Source of the DNA: Mangifera indica
Taxonomy: Eukaryota > Streptophyta > Magnoliopsida > Sapindales > Anacardiaceae
Assembly (NCBI RefSeq): GCF_011075055.1
Contig: NC_058149.1
Location: 8,562,449-8,626,448, forward strand
Direction: 5' to 3'
Length of the DNA: 64,000 nucleotides
Shown: one piece after another, positions 1 to 12,289 of the stretch
Position numbering within the stretch: position 1 is the stretch's first letter
How the letters are laid out: the number at the start of each line of letters is the position of its first letter
Notes under the pieces: generated by a model
The model's database searches: none
Told to the model about the DNA's origin: nothing
What the model saw: the letters and a program-made list of their open reading frames with translations, nothing else
Translations under genes and position numbers: made by a program

Positions 1-354
1 TATCTTAGGCAAATATATCAAATTTGGGTGGAAATAATGCCTAATTCTCCTTCAAATCTTGTGCATTTTAGTTGACAACAATTTATGGTGGTCTCATTGT
101 ATGTTTTTAATTGAATTTCTAGGTGATAGCCAAACTGATTTTTGCACCCTTTTTGTTACTGATGCGAATCGGCCAGGTTAGAATATATATAATACCTTTC
201 TACGAATACTCAAATCCGTCCCTCTACCAATTCTTAAATAACTGAGTGGAACAAAGGTTAAATAATGATAATGACTCTGAAGCCAAGAGACTAGGGGTCA
301 AATCCGATGATTTTGATTTGTTGGATGATCTTGACTAATCGATTGATCACAAAC
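1..354. other. No recognisable feature
   Basis: AT-rich sequence without a convincing open reading frame, repeat or RNA gene. It precedes a hAT-like terminus. Confidence 0.5.
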
Positions 355-860
355 TAGACATGGTTGGGGGGTTAATCCCCTCTTTTTTAGCCAACCTGGA
401 CCACTTTTTTTTAAGCTAACCCCAAGCCTACTTTTTTAAGTCCAGCCCGAGTTCCCTTTTCTAAGCCCAACACATGGGCGTATGGCCCATGGGCTTAGAC
501 ATCAGGCTTGTAGGCTATTTCGATACAACTCACTACTCTAATCGGTTGTTAAAAAAATAAAAAAATTAAAAAAAATTATTACCGTTTTGCACCCATGGAG
601 GCCATTGGCTAGACCAAATGTGTTTAGCCTTAAAAAAAAGGATTTTTTTATTTTTATTTTTGTATATAAACCCTTTCTCCCCACTCTCTAAACCAAATCC
701 AAAACATAATCTTTTTTTACATTTTCTCCATTCAATTTCAATCTCAAATTCTTTTAAATTTGAATCAAATTTTAATTATGTCTAAAAAATTAGTTTTTGT
801 TTGTTTAACAATTTTCACTTTTTCAATTTTTTTCTTTAGAATGCTTTTATAATGAAGAAA
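355..860 (+). mobile_element. hAT-like transposon, 5' end fragment
   Basis: The segment opens with TAGACATGG, the terminus also seen at 10773 and 63415. It continues through a stretch rich in GGGCTT, GGCCCA and TGGGC words, then an A/T tract, then a TATATAAACCC box and a pyrimidine-rich leader ending in CCAAATCCAAAACATAAT. The same order of blocks occurs in three other places in this window. The layout resembles the 5' end and promoter of plant hAT transposase genes. No transposase reading frame follows, and I cannot place the right end. The hAT assignment rests on general layout, not on a recognised domain. Confidence 0.45.
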
Positions 861-1149
861 TTTAATATATTCTAACTGAAAAATATGGTCAAATGATTAA
901 GACAAATTCATTTTTATAAACTTAAATGAAAATAAATGAGTTTAGTATAAATATTATACAAGAGACCTCATTGAAACAAGTAATAATGAAATCGGACTTC
1001 TAATTGTCATACATAATTACAAAGATACTTTCGTCTAAGAAATCCAAGTAAAGTAGCAAATAAAACAAAAACCGAAAGTGAAACTTTAAATCGTTTTTTA
1101 AAACCTATTTACACCTTATAGGTTTTACCCCTTTTGGTTGATATGCCGA
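861..1149. repeat. AT-rich spacer with a 24-bp direct repeat at its edge
   Basis: There is no coding signal. The words TTACACCTTATAGGTTTTAC recur at about 1109 and 1184, on either side of the start of the neighbouring LTR, suggesting a small local duplication. Confidence 0.35.
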
Positions 1150-1780
1150 TGTAATACTTTCCTCTATAAGTATTGCCCTCATGTTACACCTTATAGGTTT
1201 TACCCCTCATGTTATTTTCATCAAGTGGAAACATGTCAAAGGATGTCTAAATGATAAAAACATTATCCATAACATATATAGTGTAGCAAAATACATCAAT
1301 ATAAAATTGTGATACGTAAATTGAAAATGCCAGAAATGGCCTCAATTGCTTTATGATTGGTGATCGCCGCTGGCCTCGTAGCCATCATGATCGCCTGTAC
1401 TTGCACATATGAAAGTAGAGGAATGAGTAATAAAACATTAAGTAATTAGAAGACTATACTACTAACTTTTACATATTCTCTAAAATGCCCTTAGCTCAAT
1501 CCATCATACTCTATCATCCGGAATCCATTCCTAGACTCCCATTTGGATGATTATGAGTTCTATATGTCATATTTGTAATTGTTATTGAATTATCTAGGCA
1601 ACAAATCATAACTCTCAGATCAAACTATATCTCGTTTGATCACTGAAGAATCACTCTCTTGATTCCTAACTCGTGTGACCATATCATCTCTAGGTGATAG
1701 CTCTATCATTTGGAAGTTATGTCATATAGTTGTATACTAGACTAATTGGATTAGATCGAATACAAAGATTTGACACCTTG

Positions 1781-4700
1781 TGTAACAACCTTTTTTAGAA
1801 GTGCTACCTTCCAAGATTGAGCATGCATTCTTATGACAATTAATTAAAAGGGAAAGGGACTATTTCCCACCCATTTTTTAGCCCTAACTCAAAAATATAC
1901 TCACGTTTGATGAAAAACCCAAACATCTACCCATCTCTAAATCGCCGTTAAGTTCTCCGTTAAATAGAGGGGTAAAACCGTTATTTTACTATTTATATTC
2001 CAGTTATATAATTTTATCGTATTTTTCCTCTTTGATTTTAAAAATTAACTTTTACCCACATCCTTGAACTTTGAAAAGTAACTTTCACCCCCCTAAATCC
2101 CTAATTTTTTTTCATTTTCTCTCCGACCACCGACGACGACGACATGGCTGGAGGGAGAGTGATGAGTGTCATTTAGATTTGGACGATACTCGTTGAGCTT
2201 CACTGGACGATGAAGCATCATCTATTCGTCGTCCAAATAATGGATGACGCTTATTGTCCAGAATAGACGACGAAATGCCATCCAGACTAGACGACGCTTC
2301 GTCGTTCAGAGACGCTTCGTTGTCCAAAGATCTGAACGATGAAGCATCATCCAGATCTGGACAATGGTCGTCCTTCTTGTCATCATTGTCTAGAGGTGGT
2401 CGTCTTCTGAATGAAAACTTCTCCGCCGTTGTCAGAAAAAATGGCTATATTTTAGAGAGAAAAAGTAAATTTTTTAAAACTTAATTCAAGGGACAAATGT
2501 TGGTTTTTCAAATTAAAGGGGGAAAATGAGATGAAATTTTAATTATTTAATATTATTGATAAAATGACGAATTTGCCCCTTAACCCTAACAGAAAATATA
2601 TGGGTGGATCCAAACAGATTAAACTTTGGGTGGGTGTTTAAGTTTTTCATCAGACGTGGGTATTAGTTTGAGATAGGGCTAAAAAATGGGTAGGAAATAG
2701 TCCTTCTCCCTAATTAAAAACATCATTCAACATTTAAAATTTCTGAAATACCCTTACATAACATGTTGTGGAGACATATTTAAGGATGTTCAAAACATAA
2801 CATAAACCATAATGTGTAGCTGAATACATCAGAATAAATCCAACTACATAAACTGAATAATAAACACACTAACATAAATGCCTTCAACTGCGCTATGCCT
2901 ATTGACCACCATTTTTCCTGCAACCACTATGATCGTCTATATTTACACATATAAAAGTAGAAAAAAAAGTGATAAAACACTCAATAAGTAGGAGACTCTA
3001 CTGCGATCAAAATGCCCTTAGCTTGACCTATCATACTCTGTCATTCGTAATCCATCCCTAAATTCCCATTAAAATGATTATGGGTTCTACATCTTATATC
3101 TATAACTTATATTGAATTTGGAAATGTCTAGGCTACTGTTCCTCAGATCCTTAACTAGTGTAACCATATCATCATTCGGTGAAAGCATTACATTTAGAAG
3201 CTATGTCCCATAGCTGTATATTAGGCTAATAAGACTTGATCGAATACAAAGATTTGACGCTTTGATCATGTAAGCATTTGTTGTGTAGTCCACTCACCTA
3301 CACCAATATTAAACTGTGGAAACATAAACATAATCGAAGGGTATAGTGTTTTATTGTAAACGTGTTTTACTATAGGCAGTGTAGGGAATATGTATTCATG
3401 ATGCCCCCTTTAACGACCCTATGACATTTAACATATATGCATCTAAAGCCTTAGATCACCTCAGACTCGTATTCCCTTTCACCTTATTCATAACTTGTGC
3501 CCTAACATAATCTTCTCTCTTGAACACATTGGATACTATTGCATACCCATAACATCTATATTATTTCTTATGATGACCTATATACTTTTAGCCTAGTTCT
3601 TTTTTTTTCTTTCTTTACTCTGGGCGTGTACTTTCTCTTATGCATGCGACACATTTATTCCTTTAAGGGCATGCCACTTCTTTGCTATTGGGATAGACGT
3701 ATTACTTTTAGAACATAGACACCTTTCTTTTTCATGTTGTGCATAACCCTCATTCAACATGGAAACTCTATATATATATTATTTGCACACACACGGGTAT
3801 GTTCCCTTTCTAGGGATGGGCATATGTCCACTTCCAGACTTACACTTTTCTAAACTTAACTTCACATCAACTTGTGCACTTCTTATGGGTATTTTCATTT
3901 TTTTACCCCATACATCATCATTCTCTCATCATACATGAGTGAACTCTGTGCCCAAGTTAACTTGTCATTGGTAGATGACGTCCAATAGTTGTTGAAATGC
4001 CAAAAAACTCAATCTAAAATTTGGGCTATGTATACACGGGCATGTGTTCCATACCACATAACTGTTTATGATTCCTAAAAATGAAATTAGAGGCTTATTC
4101 TTATACCTTAATCATCGTTATGCACTTTCTATTCATCATAATCATAAACGCAAGATTTATAGTTCTAATATGCTATCTAGATCAACCATACAACTTGTAA
4201 ATTCACCTATAATTGTGAATCATGTCATTATTTATAATAATCAATGTTGCAATCTAGGATTTATCAATCAACTTCCCATGTATTTATCACAACCCTAACA
4301 TATACATAATTTAATATCCGAATACTCAATCCAATCATCAACAATTTATAACACCAATATTCTAGAACATTAACACTTCATATGATAGATTACCAACTCA
4401 TTTAAACATTAGTTTGACCTACAATAAGCAACAATCTTCATGTTTTTCCTTAAGGCATTATACTTATGATCCAACAAATATAAACATGTGTAAACATCAT
4501 AAAATTGGCAAAGCAAAAGCCTTTGTCCACCATTAACAAAAATTATCATAGGAGGCACAAAAAAGTTCCTACTTACCTTTTTTTTTCAATTGTTTGAGGA
4601 TTTGAGGTTGCCTTCACACTTTTCTTCATAATTGCTTGTTACCTCTTCTCATTAGAAGTCTAGTCGTTGTTGGAGAAGCTCACTTGGATCTATACAATTA

Positions 4701-5038
4701 TCATTACCAACTATCTCTCTCTGATTTGCACATGTTAGGATAAGGATAAAAATCCCTAAAACTAAACTAACGTGCATTTTTAAAACTATCGATGTGTAAC
4801 ACCACACATGAACATGTGCCTTCTGACACATAGCTGTGTGTCATTTAAAATCAATCTAATGTAAAACCTAAGCACTCTGATTGATGTGACAACGAACACA
4901 TGAGCATGACTATCCTATGCATGATCACCCTTACTTAAATTTCACAACTCATCATTTACTTCATGACAACTCAACCATACATCAACTGTAACATAAAAAT
5001 GATTATAATGACCTTGAGACATACCTGTGCGTGTTATA
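1781..5038 (-). mobile_element. Solo gypsy LTR (copy X) inserted in LTR Z
   Basis: It begins TGTAACAACC and ends GTGTTATA, a decayed GTGTTACA. It is flanked by CCTTG at 1776-1780 and CTTTG at 5039-5043, a 4/5 match to a 5-bp target-site duplication. Without the foldback element inside it, its length is about 2.39 kb, close to the 2.42 kb of copy Y. No internal retroelement sequence follows, so it is a solo LTR formed by LTR-LTR recombination. Words such as ACACGGGCATGTGTTCC are typical of chromovirus-type plant LTRs. Confidence 0.72.
1850..2710. mobile_element. Mutator-like foldback element, copy a (861 bp)
   Basis: Long terminal inverted repeats start GGGAAAGGGACTATTTCCCA on the left; the right end is the inverted counterpart with a few mismatches. 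Perfect 9-bp duplications TAATTAAAA lie at 1841-1849 and 2711-2719, the length made by Mutator-family transposases. The core at about 2130-2400 is rich in GACGACG/CGTCGTC words and includes an ORF of about 76 codons that I regard as non-genic. There is no transposase, so the element is non-autonomous. It sits inside solo LTR X and is therefore younger than it. Confidence 0.85.
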
Positions 5039-5853
5039 CTTTGGCCATATGGGCATTCGCTATGTAGTCCACTCACTTAGATCATTATTGGACTATTGAA
5101 CATCATCATAACTAGGCTCTATTCTAAGTTAGTACCCTTCTATGGGTATGGTGTCTTGTTGTGGATATGCTTTATTATGCATGGTATAGGGGACAAGTAC
5201 TAACCATGCCCATTCGTAATGACCCTATGATGTCTAGCATACATGTATCTCAAGCCTCAGATCACCACAAGCTCGCCTCAAATTTCACTCTAATTATGAA
5301 CTCATGCCTTTACATTATCTTATCTTTTAGACATGTAAGATACTACTATGTGCTTGAAACATCTCTATGTCTCTTGGGATGACCTTTTAAACTTTTAGCC
5401 TAGTTTTTTTTCTTTTTTCTTTAATACATATAGACGTCTAATATTGGGATACATGAGTGTGTACTTTTCCTAATGCATGAGACACGACTATCCCCTTAAG
5501 GGTGTGCCATTTTGTGCCATTGTTACTTCTAGAACATGAGCACCATTTTTCTTCATGTCATACACAACCCTTGTTCACCATGAAATCTCCCTATGTTCAT
5601 CTTCAAGCATACACGAGCATGTGTCCCTCTAGGGATGAGTATGTGCCCATTTCCAAACTTAAACTTTTCAAGCTTAATTTTAATTTGACTAGTTCACTTC
5701 TTGGAGGTATTTTAGTCATTTCACCCCATATATAGTTGTACATATAACATAGACAAGCAAACTTTGTGCCTTGGTTCACCATTCATCAACGATATCTAAT
5801 AGTCGTCGAGTTATTAGAGAACTCAGTTTGAAATCTGAGCTTCGTGTACATGA

Positions 5854-8273
5854 TATAACACCCTCTCTAGAAGTACTACCCTCTAGAGGAAAAAAGGTAA
5901 CTAAATTGACCATTTTGAGCATACATTTAATTTAAAATATGTAATAAATTCATGAAATAACAAAATAAAATATATTTATTAAACCTTGTAAAATTACTGA
6001 AATACCTTTATCAAATTAAAGCGAAAGCATTTAAAAGATGTCTAATCTCATAAACATAAATTGAAAACCATAATATGTATAATTAAATACAATTATAAAA
6101 AATCATAATGAAATAAAACTGATAAAACTGAAATGCTCTTGTAACTCTACGCTCGTTGATTACCATTTATCCTACAACTATTACGACACCTGTAACTACA
6201 CACATAAAAGTAAGAAAGTAAGTGATAAAACACTCAGTAAGTAGGAGATTCTACTGATGACTTTTACTTAAATTCCCAAAATGTCTTTGGCCTCGACTCT
6301 TACTATCTATGTTATTTGAAGTTGGCATTAAACTCATTTGTGGATGATGATAGGTTCTACATATCAACTCTGTGGTCATACTGTACTTTAGAAAATATCT
6401 AGGCTATGTGTTATAGCTCTTGGGTCGAATTGTGTTCCACTCAGTCACTAAGGAACCATTCCTCGGATTTGTCTCTAGTATGAATATACTGAACTTAATA
6501 GAAGCTTCTGAATCTAAAAGTTGTAACTAAAATTTTATACTATGTCGATTGATTTGGATCAAATACAGAGATTTGATGCCTTAGTCATGTAAATTATCTG
6601 TCTGTTTTACTATTCAAACTTTATCTCAGCTAGGCTTTATTGTGAGTAAATATTTTACTATTGGTTTGATGTCTTAATGCAAACATGCCCTATTGCTGAT
6701 AATATACAAAATGTGTACTTATGGTGTTTGCTTGTAATGATCACATGATGTTTAGCATGCATGCATCTCAAGCCTTTATTTAACTTAGCTTGTTCTCACT
6801 TCCACTTAAAAACTATATCTCGTACCATATTATAACATAACTTAGGCACATAGGGTACTGCTGCATACTCGAGATGTTTATACTGTCATTTAGGATGACC
6901 TTTAAATCTCTAGATTAGTTTTCTTTCTCTTTCTTTAATTCTACCTTAAACACACGGGTGTGTGTCTCTTGACACACCAGGGTATGTCTCACTTTACCCA
7001 TACATAACCATTCCTTCATTATGGCCTTTCCCTATGTGTTAATTTTTCTATACACATGAACGTGTGCTCTTACTTACACAAGTATAATGCAGTTCAGATA
7101 TTTATTCTACTTTCCTTTTCTATTCTCTTCTCAAATGCACTACTTTTCAAAGGTATTCTGGTCATTTTATCCTACAAATAGTCATGCTAATGCTATACAT
7201 GGGAAGTCCATATGTCTTAGTTGACTGCCCTTTGATCAACAACATTTGATGGTCATCGAAACATTGAAAAGCTAAGCTTGAATTTTAGAGCTTGCATACA
7301 CAGGTGTGTCCCATACCACATGGTTGTGTGACGAACCCAAAAAATAACCAAACATACCTAATTTGCACATAAGTTTGACCATACACATTTACTACTCATA
7401 GGATACACTTTATCACCATTCATCCATTGATTGTCGAGTTATGATGATGCTCTATACAATAATCTAATCAACAATATTGTAACATAATGTCCCAAAACAT
7501 ACAAACTAGGGCTAAATCATGATAGACACTTATGGTGACATGAGATTCATATCAAAACCTCTGATCACCGGAACTTTGCAAAATCTTGCATTGTCTCAAT
7601 AGCTCAGTTATGAACAATAACAATTCTACATCACAACAAAATATCAAAGCAATCATATCAACACATATATTTTCATAGTGCATAGGACTTATCCCTTTCA
7701 TCTCATAATCGCATCATTATAAACATATGAACAAGCTTATCAGTAAAGGAAGACTTTTTCAAACCATATTCAATTATGCTTAATCAAAGGGATTTGTAAA
7801 GCCTACTTACCTCTTAGAGTTATTGTTGCAAACAAGGCACATGGGAGGCTCTTTCTCTCTTCTTTCCTTATCACCATATCGCCAAAATCAAACCATCGAA
7901 ATCACTACATAAAAGCCTGATATTTAAACCTTTGCTTTCTTTCACTTTTGGGAAATTTTGTGCATTTAGGGATTACAACTAATAATTCCTAAAATGCAGT
8001 GACTTGCCTTTTATAAAAAACTAAAACACACAATTGTACACACCAATGTGTATCATTTGATACATAATTGTATATAGTAAAATTTTAATTTTACGTGGAA
8101 TCTATCTTATTTGACTAACATGACACGACACATAGGTATGACCTCTCTATACAAGATCACATGTGATTAAAAGTTTATACTTTGACTTTCAAATCATATT
8201 TAATGCTTCACACAAAATTCAAACTCATGCATAAAGACTATTTTACCCTCGAGATGTACATAAAGGTGTTACA
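5854..8273 (-). mobile_element. Solo gypsy LTR (copy Y, 2420 bp) inserted in LTR Z
   Basis: It starts TATAACACCC (a decayed TGTAACACCC) and ends GGTGTTACA. A perfect 5-bp duplication CATGA flanks it at 5849-5853 and 8274-8278. The body aligns block by block with copy X: both contain an AAAACACTCA(A/G)TAAGTAGG word and a TACTTACCT word. The flanking sequence on each side continues LTR Z. There is no internal region, so it is a solo LTR. Confidence 0.82.
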
Positions 8274-8339
8274 CATGAGAGTGTATCCAATACCACATGA
8301 TCATATGTGAAACCTAGAAAACAAAAAAACAATTCTAGC

Positions 8340-9160
8340 ATAGGCACGCTTAGAGGCTAAAGTAATCTTAATAATAGCTGGTGCTCGACCTTAACTTACT
8401 GACAAGTGAGACACTTGGCAACATACTCACTTAAATCCTTCTTTATACCTGACTACCAAAAACACCTTCTTAAATCTTCATAATCTTTACATTCTCGGGT
8501 GGACAGTGTAAAGAATTGTTAGCTTTTGAAAGAAATTTCTATCTCAACTCATCTACAGGTGAAACACATACCCTATCTCTTAACTTGACAACACTATCAT
8601 AACTATCTTGAACTTTTTGAGTTTTCTACCTATTCCAATCATTAACTAATTGAGCAACTTTGATCTTCTTTGCTAATGTGGACTTGATCTTCAATTTGGC
8701 TAGAGCCTCATTCACAAACTCAATCTACTTTTGGTCTAGATCTATCTGAATCTCTTTTTGCACAGTCAGTTGTGATAAAAACACTTTTTTTGCTAAGACA
8801 TCTACTACTAAATTTGCTTTGCTTAAGTGATACTTGATATCATAGTCATAATCCTTCACTAACTCAAGTTATCTTCTCTGTCTCATATTTAGCTTTTTAT
8901 GGGTGAAGAAATATCTAAGACTCTTGTGATCAGTGTAAATAATACATCTTACCCCATATAGGTAGTGCCTCCAAATATTAAGAGTAAACATTGTAACTAC
9001 TAACTCTAAATCATGAGTGAGGTATCTGGTCCTAAAGTCTTTCAATTGTCTCGAGACATATGTTATCACCTTGCCTTGCTATATTAACACTACTCCCAGT
9101 TCACTATGACAGGTATCTATACACAAATCATATAGTGTTAACAAACAACTCTAAGCCTTG
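8340..9160 (-). pseudogene. Ty3/gypsy pol remnant: RNase H to integrase zinc finger
   Basis: Reading the minus strand from about 9115 downward gives a line ending in GKVITYVSRQLKDF, then RTRYLTHDLEL, RHYLYGVRCIIYTDHKSL and NMRQRR. This is the RNase H segment of chromovirus polyproteins, including the TDHKSL block. It continues as LVKDYDYDIKYHLSKAN (the KYHPGKAN linker with changes). Near 8400-8440 it reads DLSEYVAKCLTCQ, the CxxC half of the integrase HHCC zinc finger. Stops interrupt the frame in the linker. Reverse transcriptase and the integrase core are missing. It belongs to the same old insertion as LTR Z. Confidence 0.88.
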
Positions 9161-9947
9161 TCAACCTCATGTTTTCGTACAATATGATCTTTCTATCAAC
9201 TGATATCTCTAGAGGTTAAGATATAGTTATAATGTCTATCTCAAGGACTCTTCGATATGAAGAAATATCCATCAATGATTAAATGATTTGAATCAAGCTT
9301 TGACTCGGTCCTATTGTGGCCATAGATTTGAGTGGTTATCAATGTCTAGTGGTGTTCTCATTAAAGATATCTTCTCTTATGCCTAGGAATGACGATTCTT
9401 TTATTGATCTACGATAGTCTTCAATTCAAATCTCGATATGGTTAATCACCACTTTTATGGTTACCTTTTTTACAATAACATGTTAGGTAGCATCAAACCA
9501 CATTAATATTGCATAAGATTGTTTGATGACTTCAAGTCAAAAGATTACATGTGCTCGTAAGTTAGCGGATGTGTATCATAAACACTGGAACAATTATCCA
9601 TATGAAAATTCTTAGGTTGGGTCTTTTTGGTAAATATATCTAAAACGTGCATCTATGTGTTACACTAAGTTATTGATAAACAACTTTCACATGTGAGAAT
9701 TGTCACAAAATTTTGATAGGCTTGCTCTATATTATGATATTTCTATCACCATTACTTGTACCTCTAGTCAAAGCAATGTCGATATTACAAACGTTTCTAG
9801 AATGACCGTCTAATGTGTATATAGGGTTTCCACGATTAGATTTTTGATTCCCTTGTCATAGTTCTACCATTATAAAGACATATTGATTATACGAACATAT
9901 TGTAAACCAAAATATGAATAATCAATATAATCCTTTTACTAATAATA
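9161..9947. other. Unassigned AT-rich intergenic sequence
   Basis: No frame, terminal repeat or RNA gene is recognisable. It probably represents further decayed retroelement sequence, given its position beside the pol remnant, but no motif proves this. Confidence 0.4.
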
Positions 9948-10537
9948 ATGTAACATCTTTTGTCCAATAACCTAGCCCACTATCAAGATATTGTCCACTT
10001 TGAATACACAATCTATCATGGTTTTGCTTCTAAGCTTTGCAATCCAAAACGTGTCTTAACAGTTTAAGAAGCTCACAGACTATTTAACCAATCAAATTCT
10101 CTCACCTCTAACCAATGTGGGATACATAGATAGAGTATAAATAGACCTAACATCTCTCTCATGCTTTGTCGATATGGAATTTGCCTAAAGGTATCACATA
10201 CACTCCTCTTTACAAGACTCAACATCCTTACTAAGGTTTGCCCTACTATCGTTCAAGAGGACACGTGGAGCCACTCTGATACCATTTGTAACATGCCCAA
10301 TCCAGTAACTTGGTTTACTATCAAGATATTATCCACTTTGGATACACAATCCATTATAGTTTTACTTTTGAGCTTTACAACCCAAAATATGTTTTAACAA
10401 TTTAAGAAGCTCATAGGCTATTTAACCAGTCAAATTCTCTTACCTCTAACCGATATGAGATACATAGACAGAGTACAAATAGACTTAACATTTTTTTCGT
10501 GTTTTGTCGATGTGAGATTTGTCTAAAGGTATCACAA
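9948..10537. repeat. Tandem pair of a TGTAAC-ended repeat
   Basis: Copy 1 (about 9948-10286) and copy 2 (about 10287-10537, truncated) both begin TGTAACAT. They share ACTATCAAGATATT(G/A)TCCACTTT, a TTTAAGAAGCTCA(C/T)AG block, a TCAAATTCTCT block and a CTAAAGGTATCACA block. Copy 1 ends CTCTGATACCATT, and its TTGTAAC junction doubles as the start of copy 2. This layout (TGTAAC start, GATATTGTCC block, GATACCA end, head-to-tail copies) matches a widespread short plant repeat whose class I cannot name. The C-tract array at 33.8-34.6 kb shares the GATATTGTCC block. Confidence 0.65.
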
Positions 10538-10772
10538 ATAAATTATAATTATAAATTACACAAATCTGTTTGGTTTTGAGACACTACCTTAATAGTCATA
10601 GTGGTGTAGGTGAATAAATTGTATAATGATGCTCATATGGCAGAGGTGTTGAGTTCTTGTATCAATCCAATCCAATCGGTATAATATATAGTTTAGTGTG
10701 AGATAGTTTTTTCACTCAAACAAGTAAGAGATGAGATAATCACCTTAAAATTTGAAGTGATTCTTCTTTAAC
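10538..10772. other. Unassigned spacer
   Basis: Short AT-rich stretch with no recognisable feature between a tandem repeat and a hAT-like element. Confidence 0.4.
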
Positions 10773-11694
10773 TAGACATGACAGGGGGTTGGGATAGCTT
10801 GAGCCCCATTTGGTCTAGCTAGTAGGAGTACAACTCACTATTATAGTAGTTTATACTAGATTCATGGGTTGGCCAAGTCATGCCATAAGCCTGAATATTA
10901 GGCTCGCAGGCTAACCTAACACGATTCACTACAGTAGCAGATCATTAAAAAATTAAAAATTAAAAAAAATATTTCTATTACTACCCCCGCCAAGTTGACA
11001 AAAATTTTTTTATTTTTTTTTATTTTCATTACTTTTTTTTTCTTATATAAACCTTTTTCCCCCTCTTTCTCCCTACTCTCTCTAAACCAAATTCGAAACA
11101 TAATTTCTCAATCTCTCTTTATATTTTCTTCATTCATTCTCTCTAGATTTTCTTTGTTTAATTTTAATCTTTAACTCTCTTAAATCTCCATCAAATGTGA
11201 GAAATGACATTATCTGATGACCATATGTGCGAGTTTCTCAATGCTTATGTTGGTGAAGCATATGAGTGACAACTATCTTGGATCAAACATCGAGTAAGAT
11301 AAGAAGATATAGTTAGAGAAAACAAGTCCCAATACAGACTAATAATCTAAAAAGAGGGAACTTACTTCATTATTATGAAAACTATGAATCAAGAAAGTGA
11401 CTATGATATTCGTCCGCCATAAGTGAGGGATTATCGATAAAATTTTTGAAGTACCTTCCTCGGTTTTAGTTATTTGAAAATGAATTTTATTTAATTTTAT
11501 ATAATAATTATATTAAAAATAATATTTTATTATTTGATTAAAAACTGACCTGATAAATGCCCCTGAGTCGGCTCATTAAGTGTCTGACATAATATGACCC
11601 CCTAAAATGTGGGTTGTGCTATAGGTCTTAATATATTTATAGACAAGCCCATTATAATATAAACATTGGCCCAACATGACCCACTACACCTCTA
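10773..11694 (+). mobile_element. Non-autonomous hAT-like element
   Basis: The left end reads TAGACATGACAGGGG and the right end reads ACTACACCTCTA, an imperfect inverted match. The 5' part has the family layout: GGGTTGGCC-type words, an A/T tract, CTTATATAAACC, then a CT-rich leader ending CCAAATTCGAAACATAAT. The 3' part has the conserved block CCGCCATAAGTGAGGGATTA and CCTCGGTTTTAGTTA, also present at 31.57-31.62 kb. The transposase coding region is almost wholly deleted. I could not find matching 8-bp target duplications, so the class is probable rather than proven. Confidence 0.5.
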
Positions 11695-11699
11695 TTTGT

Positions 11700-12272
11700 G
11701 ATTGAGTGGGACTTAGTTAATCATGAGAGCGTAATACCAAAGCTAAAGGTTCCCGAGTGATTTAATAAGAATAGTAATACCTACGTCATTACAATTGTAG
11801 TTAAAAGAGACACTTTCTTAATGACCGAGTTATAATGGATTGAGCTAAGGTTACTCTGGGGAATTGGTAAAAGTTAGTAAAGTCTCATACTTATTGAGTA
11901 ATTTTCACCCACTCTCATTCTTCTATGTTTTATAGGTACAAGTGATCGTAGCAGCTGCAAGACGAGTGGCAATCAATGAGCATAGTTTTAGCATGTGGGC
12001 ATTTAGATCATTTAAATTTAAATTTCTTACATTTTGATTTTATAAATTATGTAGACATGTTTTATGATGTGCTACATATAGATTATTTAAGAGTTGTTTT
12101 TTTTGGTTGGATGTCCTTTGTACACTTTCGAATGATGTTATGATAAGGGTAATTCAATAACTTTGATAATTGTTTGTATGTATGTGTGGAGAATTTAAGT
12201 GAATGCATGCTCAAATAGTCTAAGTAAGTAGCGTTTCCTCTAGTGGACAATACTTTTAGATGGGGGTGTTAC
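11700..12272 (+). mobile_element. Gypsy LTR fragment, plus orientation
   Basis: The sequence has the same landmarks as the minus-strand LTRs at 1.15-8.3 kb, in the opposite orientation: CTTATTGAGTAATTTTCACC, TATAGGTACAAGTGATCGTA, GCATGCTCAAATAGTCTAAG, and an end near GATGGGGGTGTTAC. Its left part is probably cut by the hAT-like element beside it. There is no second LTR or internal region. Confidence 0.6.
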
Positions 12273-12289
12273 CGTAAGTGTCTTGATGA

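Larger units (their letters stand above)
1150..8345 (-). mobile_element. Old Ty3/gypsy LTR (copy Z), split by two solo LTRs
   Basis: Copy Z survives in three pieces: about 1150-1780, 5044-5853 and 8279-8345. Each joins the next in LTR order once the two inserted LTRs are removed. It starts with TGTAATACTTTCCTCTATAA, a decayed form of the TGTAACA start of the other copies. Landmarks shared with the inserted copies include GTGATAAAACACTCAGTAAG-like and TAGTCCACTCAC words. The orientation is minus, judged from the adjacent integrase remnant. It runs directly into that pol fragment, so the intervening internal sequence was deleted. Confidence 0.7.

Noticed and set aside
2254..2484. 76-codon Ser/Asp/Arg-rich frame
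   Set aside because: It is produced by GACGA-type repeats in the core of foldback copy a.
8869..9069. 66-codon frame as a small gene
   Set aside because: It is the RNase H part of a gypsy polyprotein remnant, not an independent gene.
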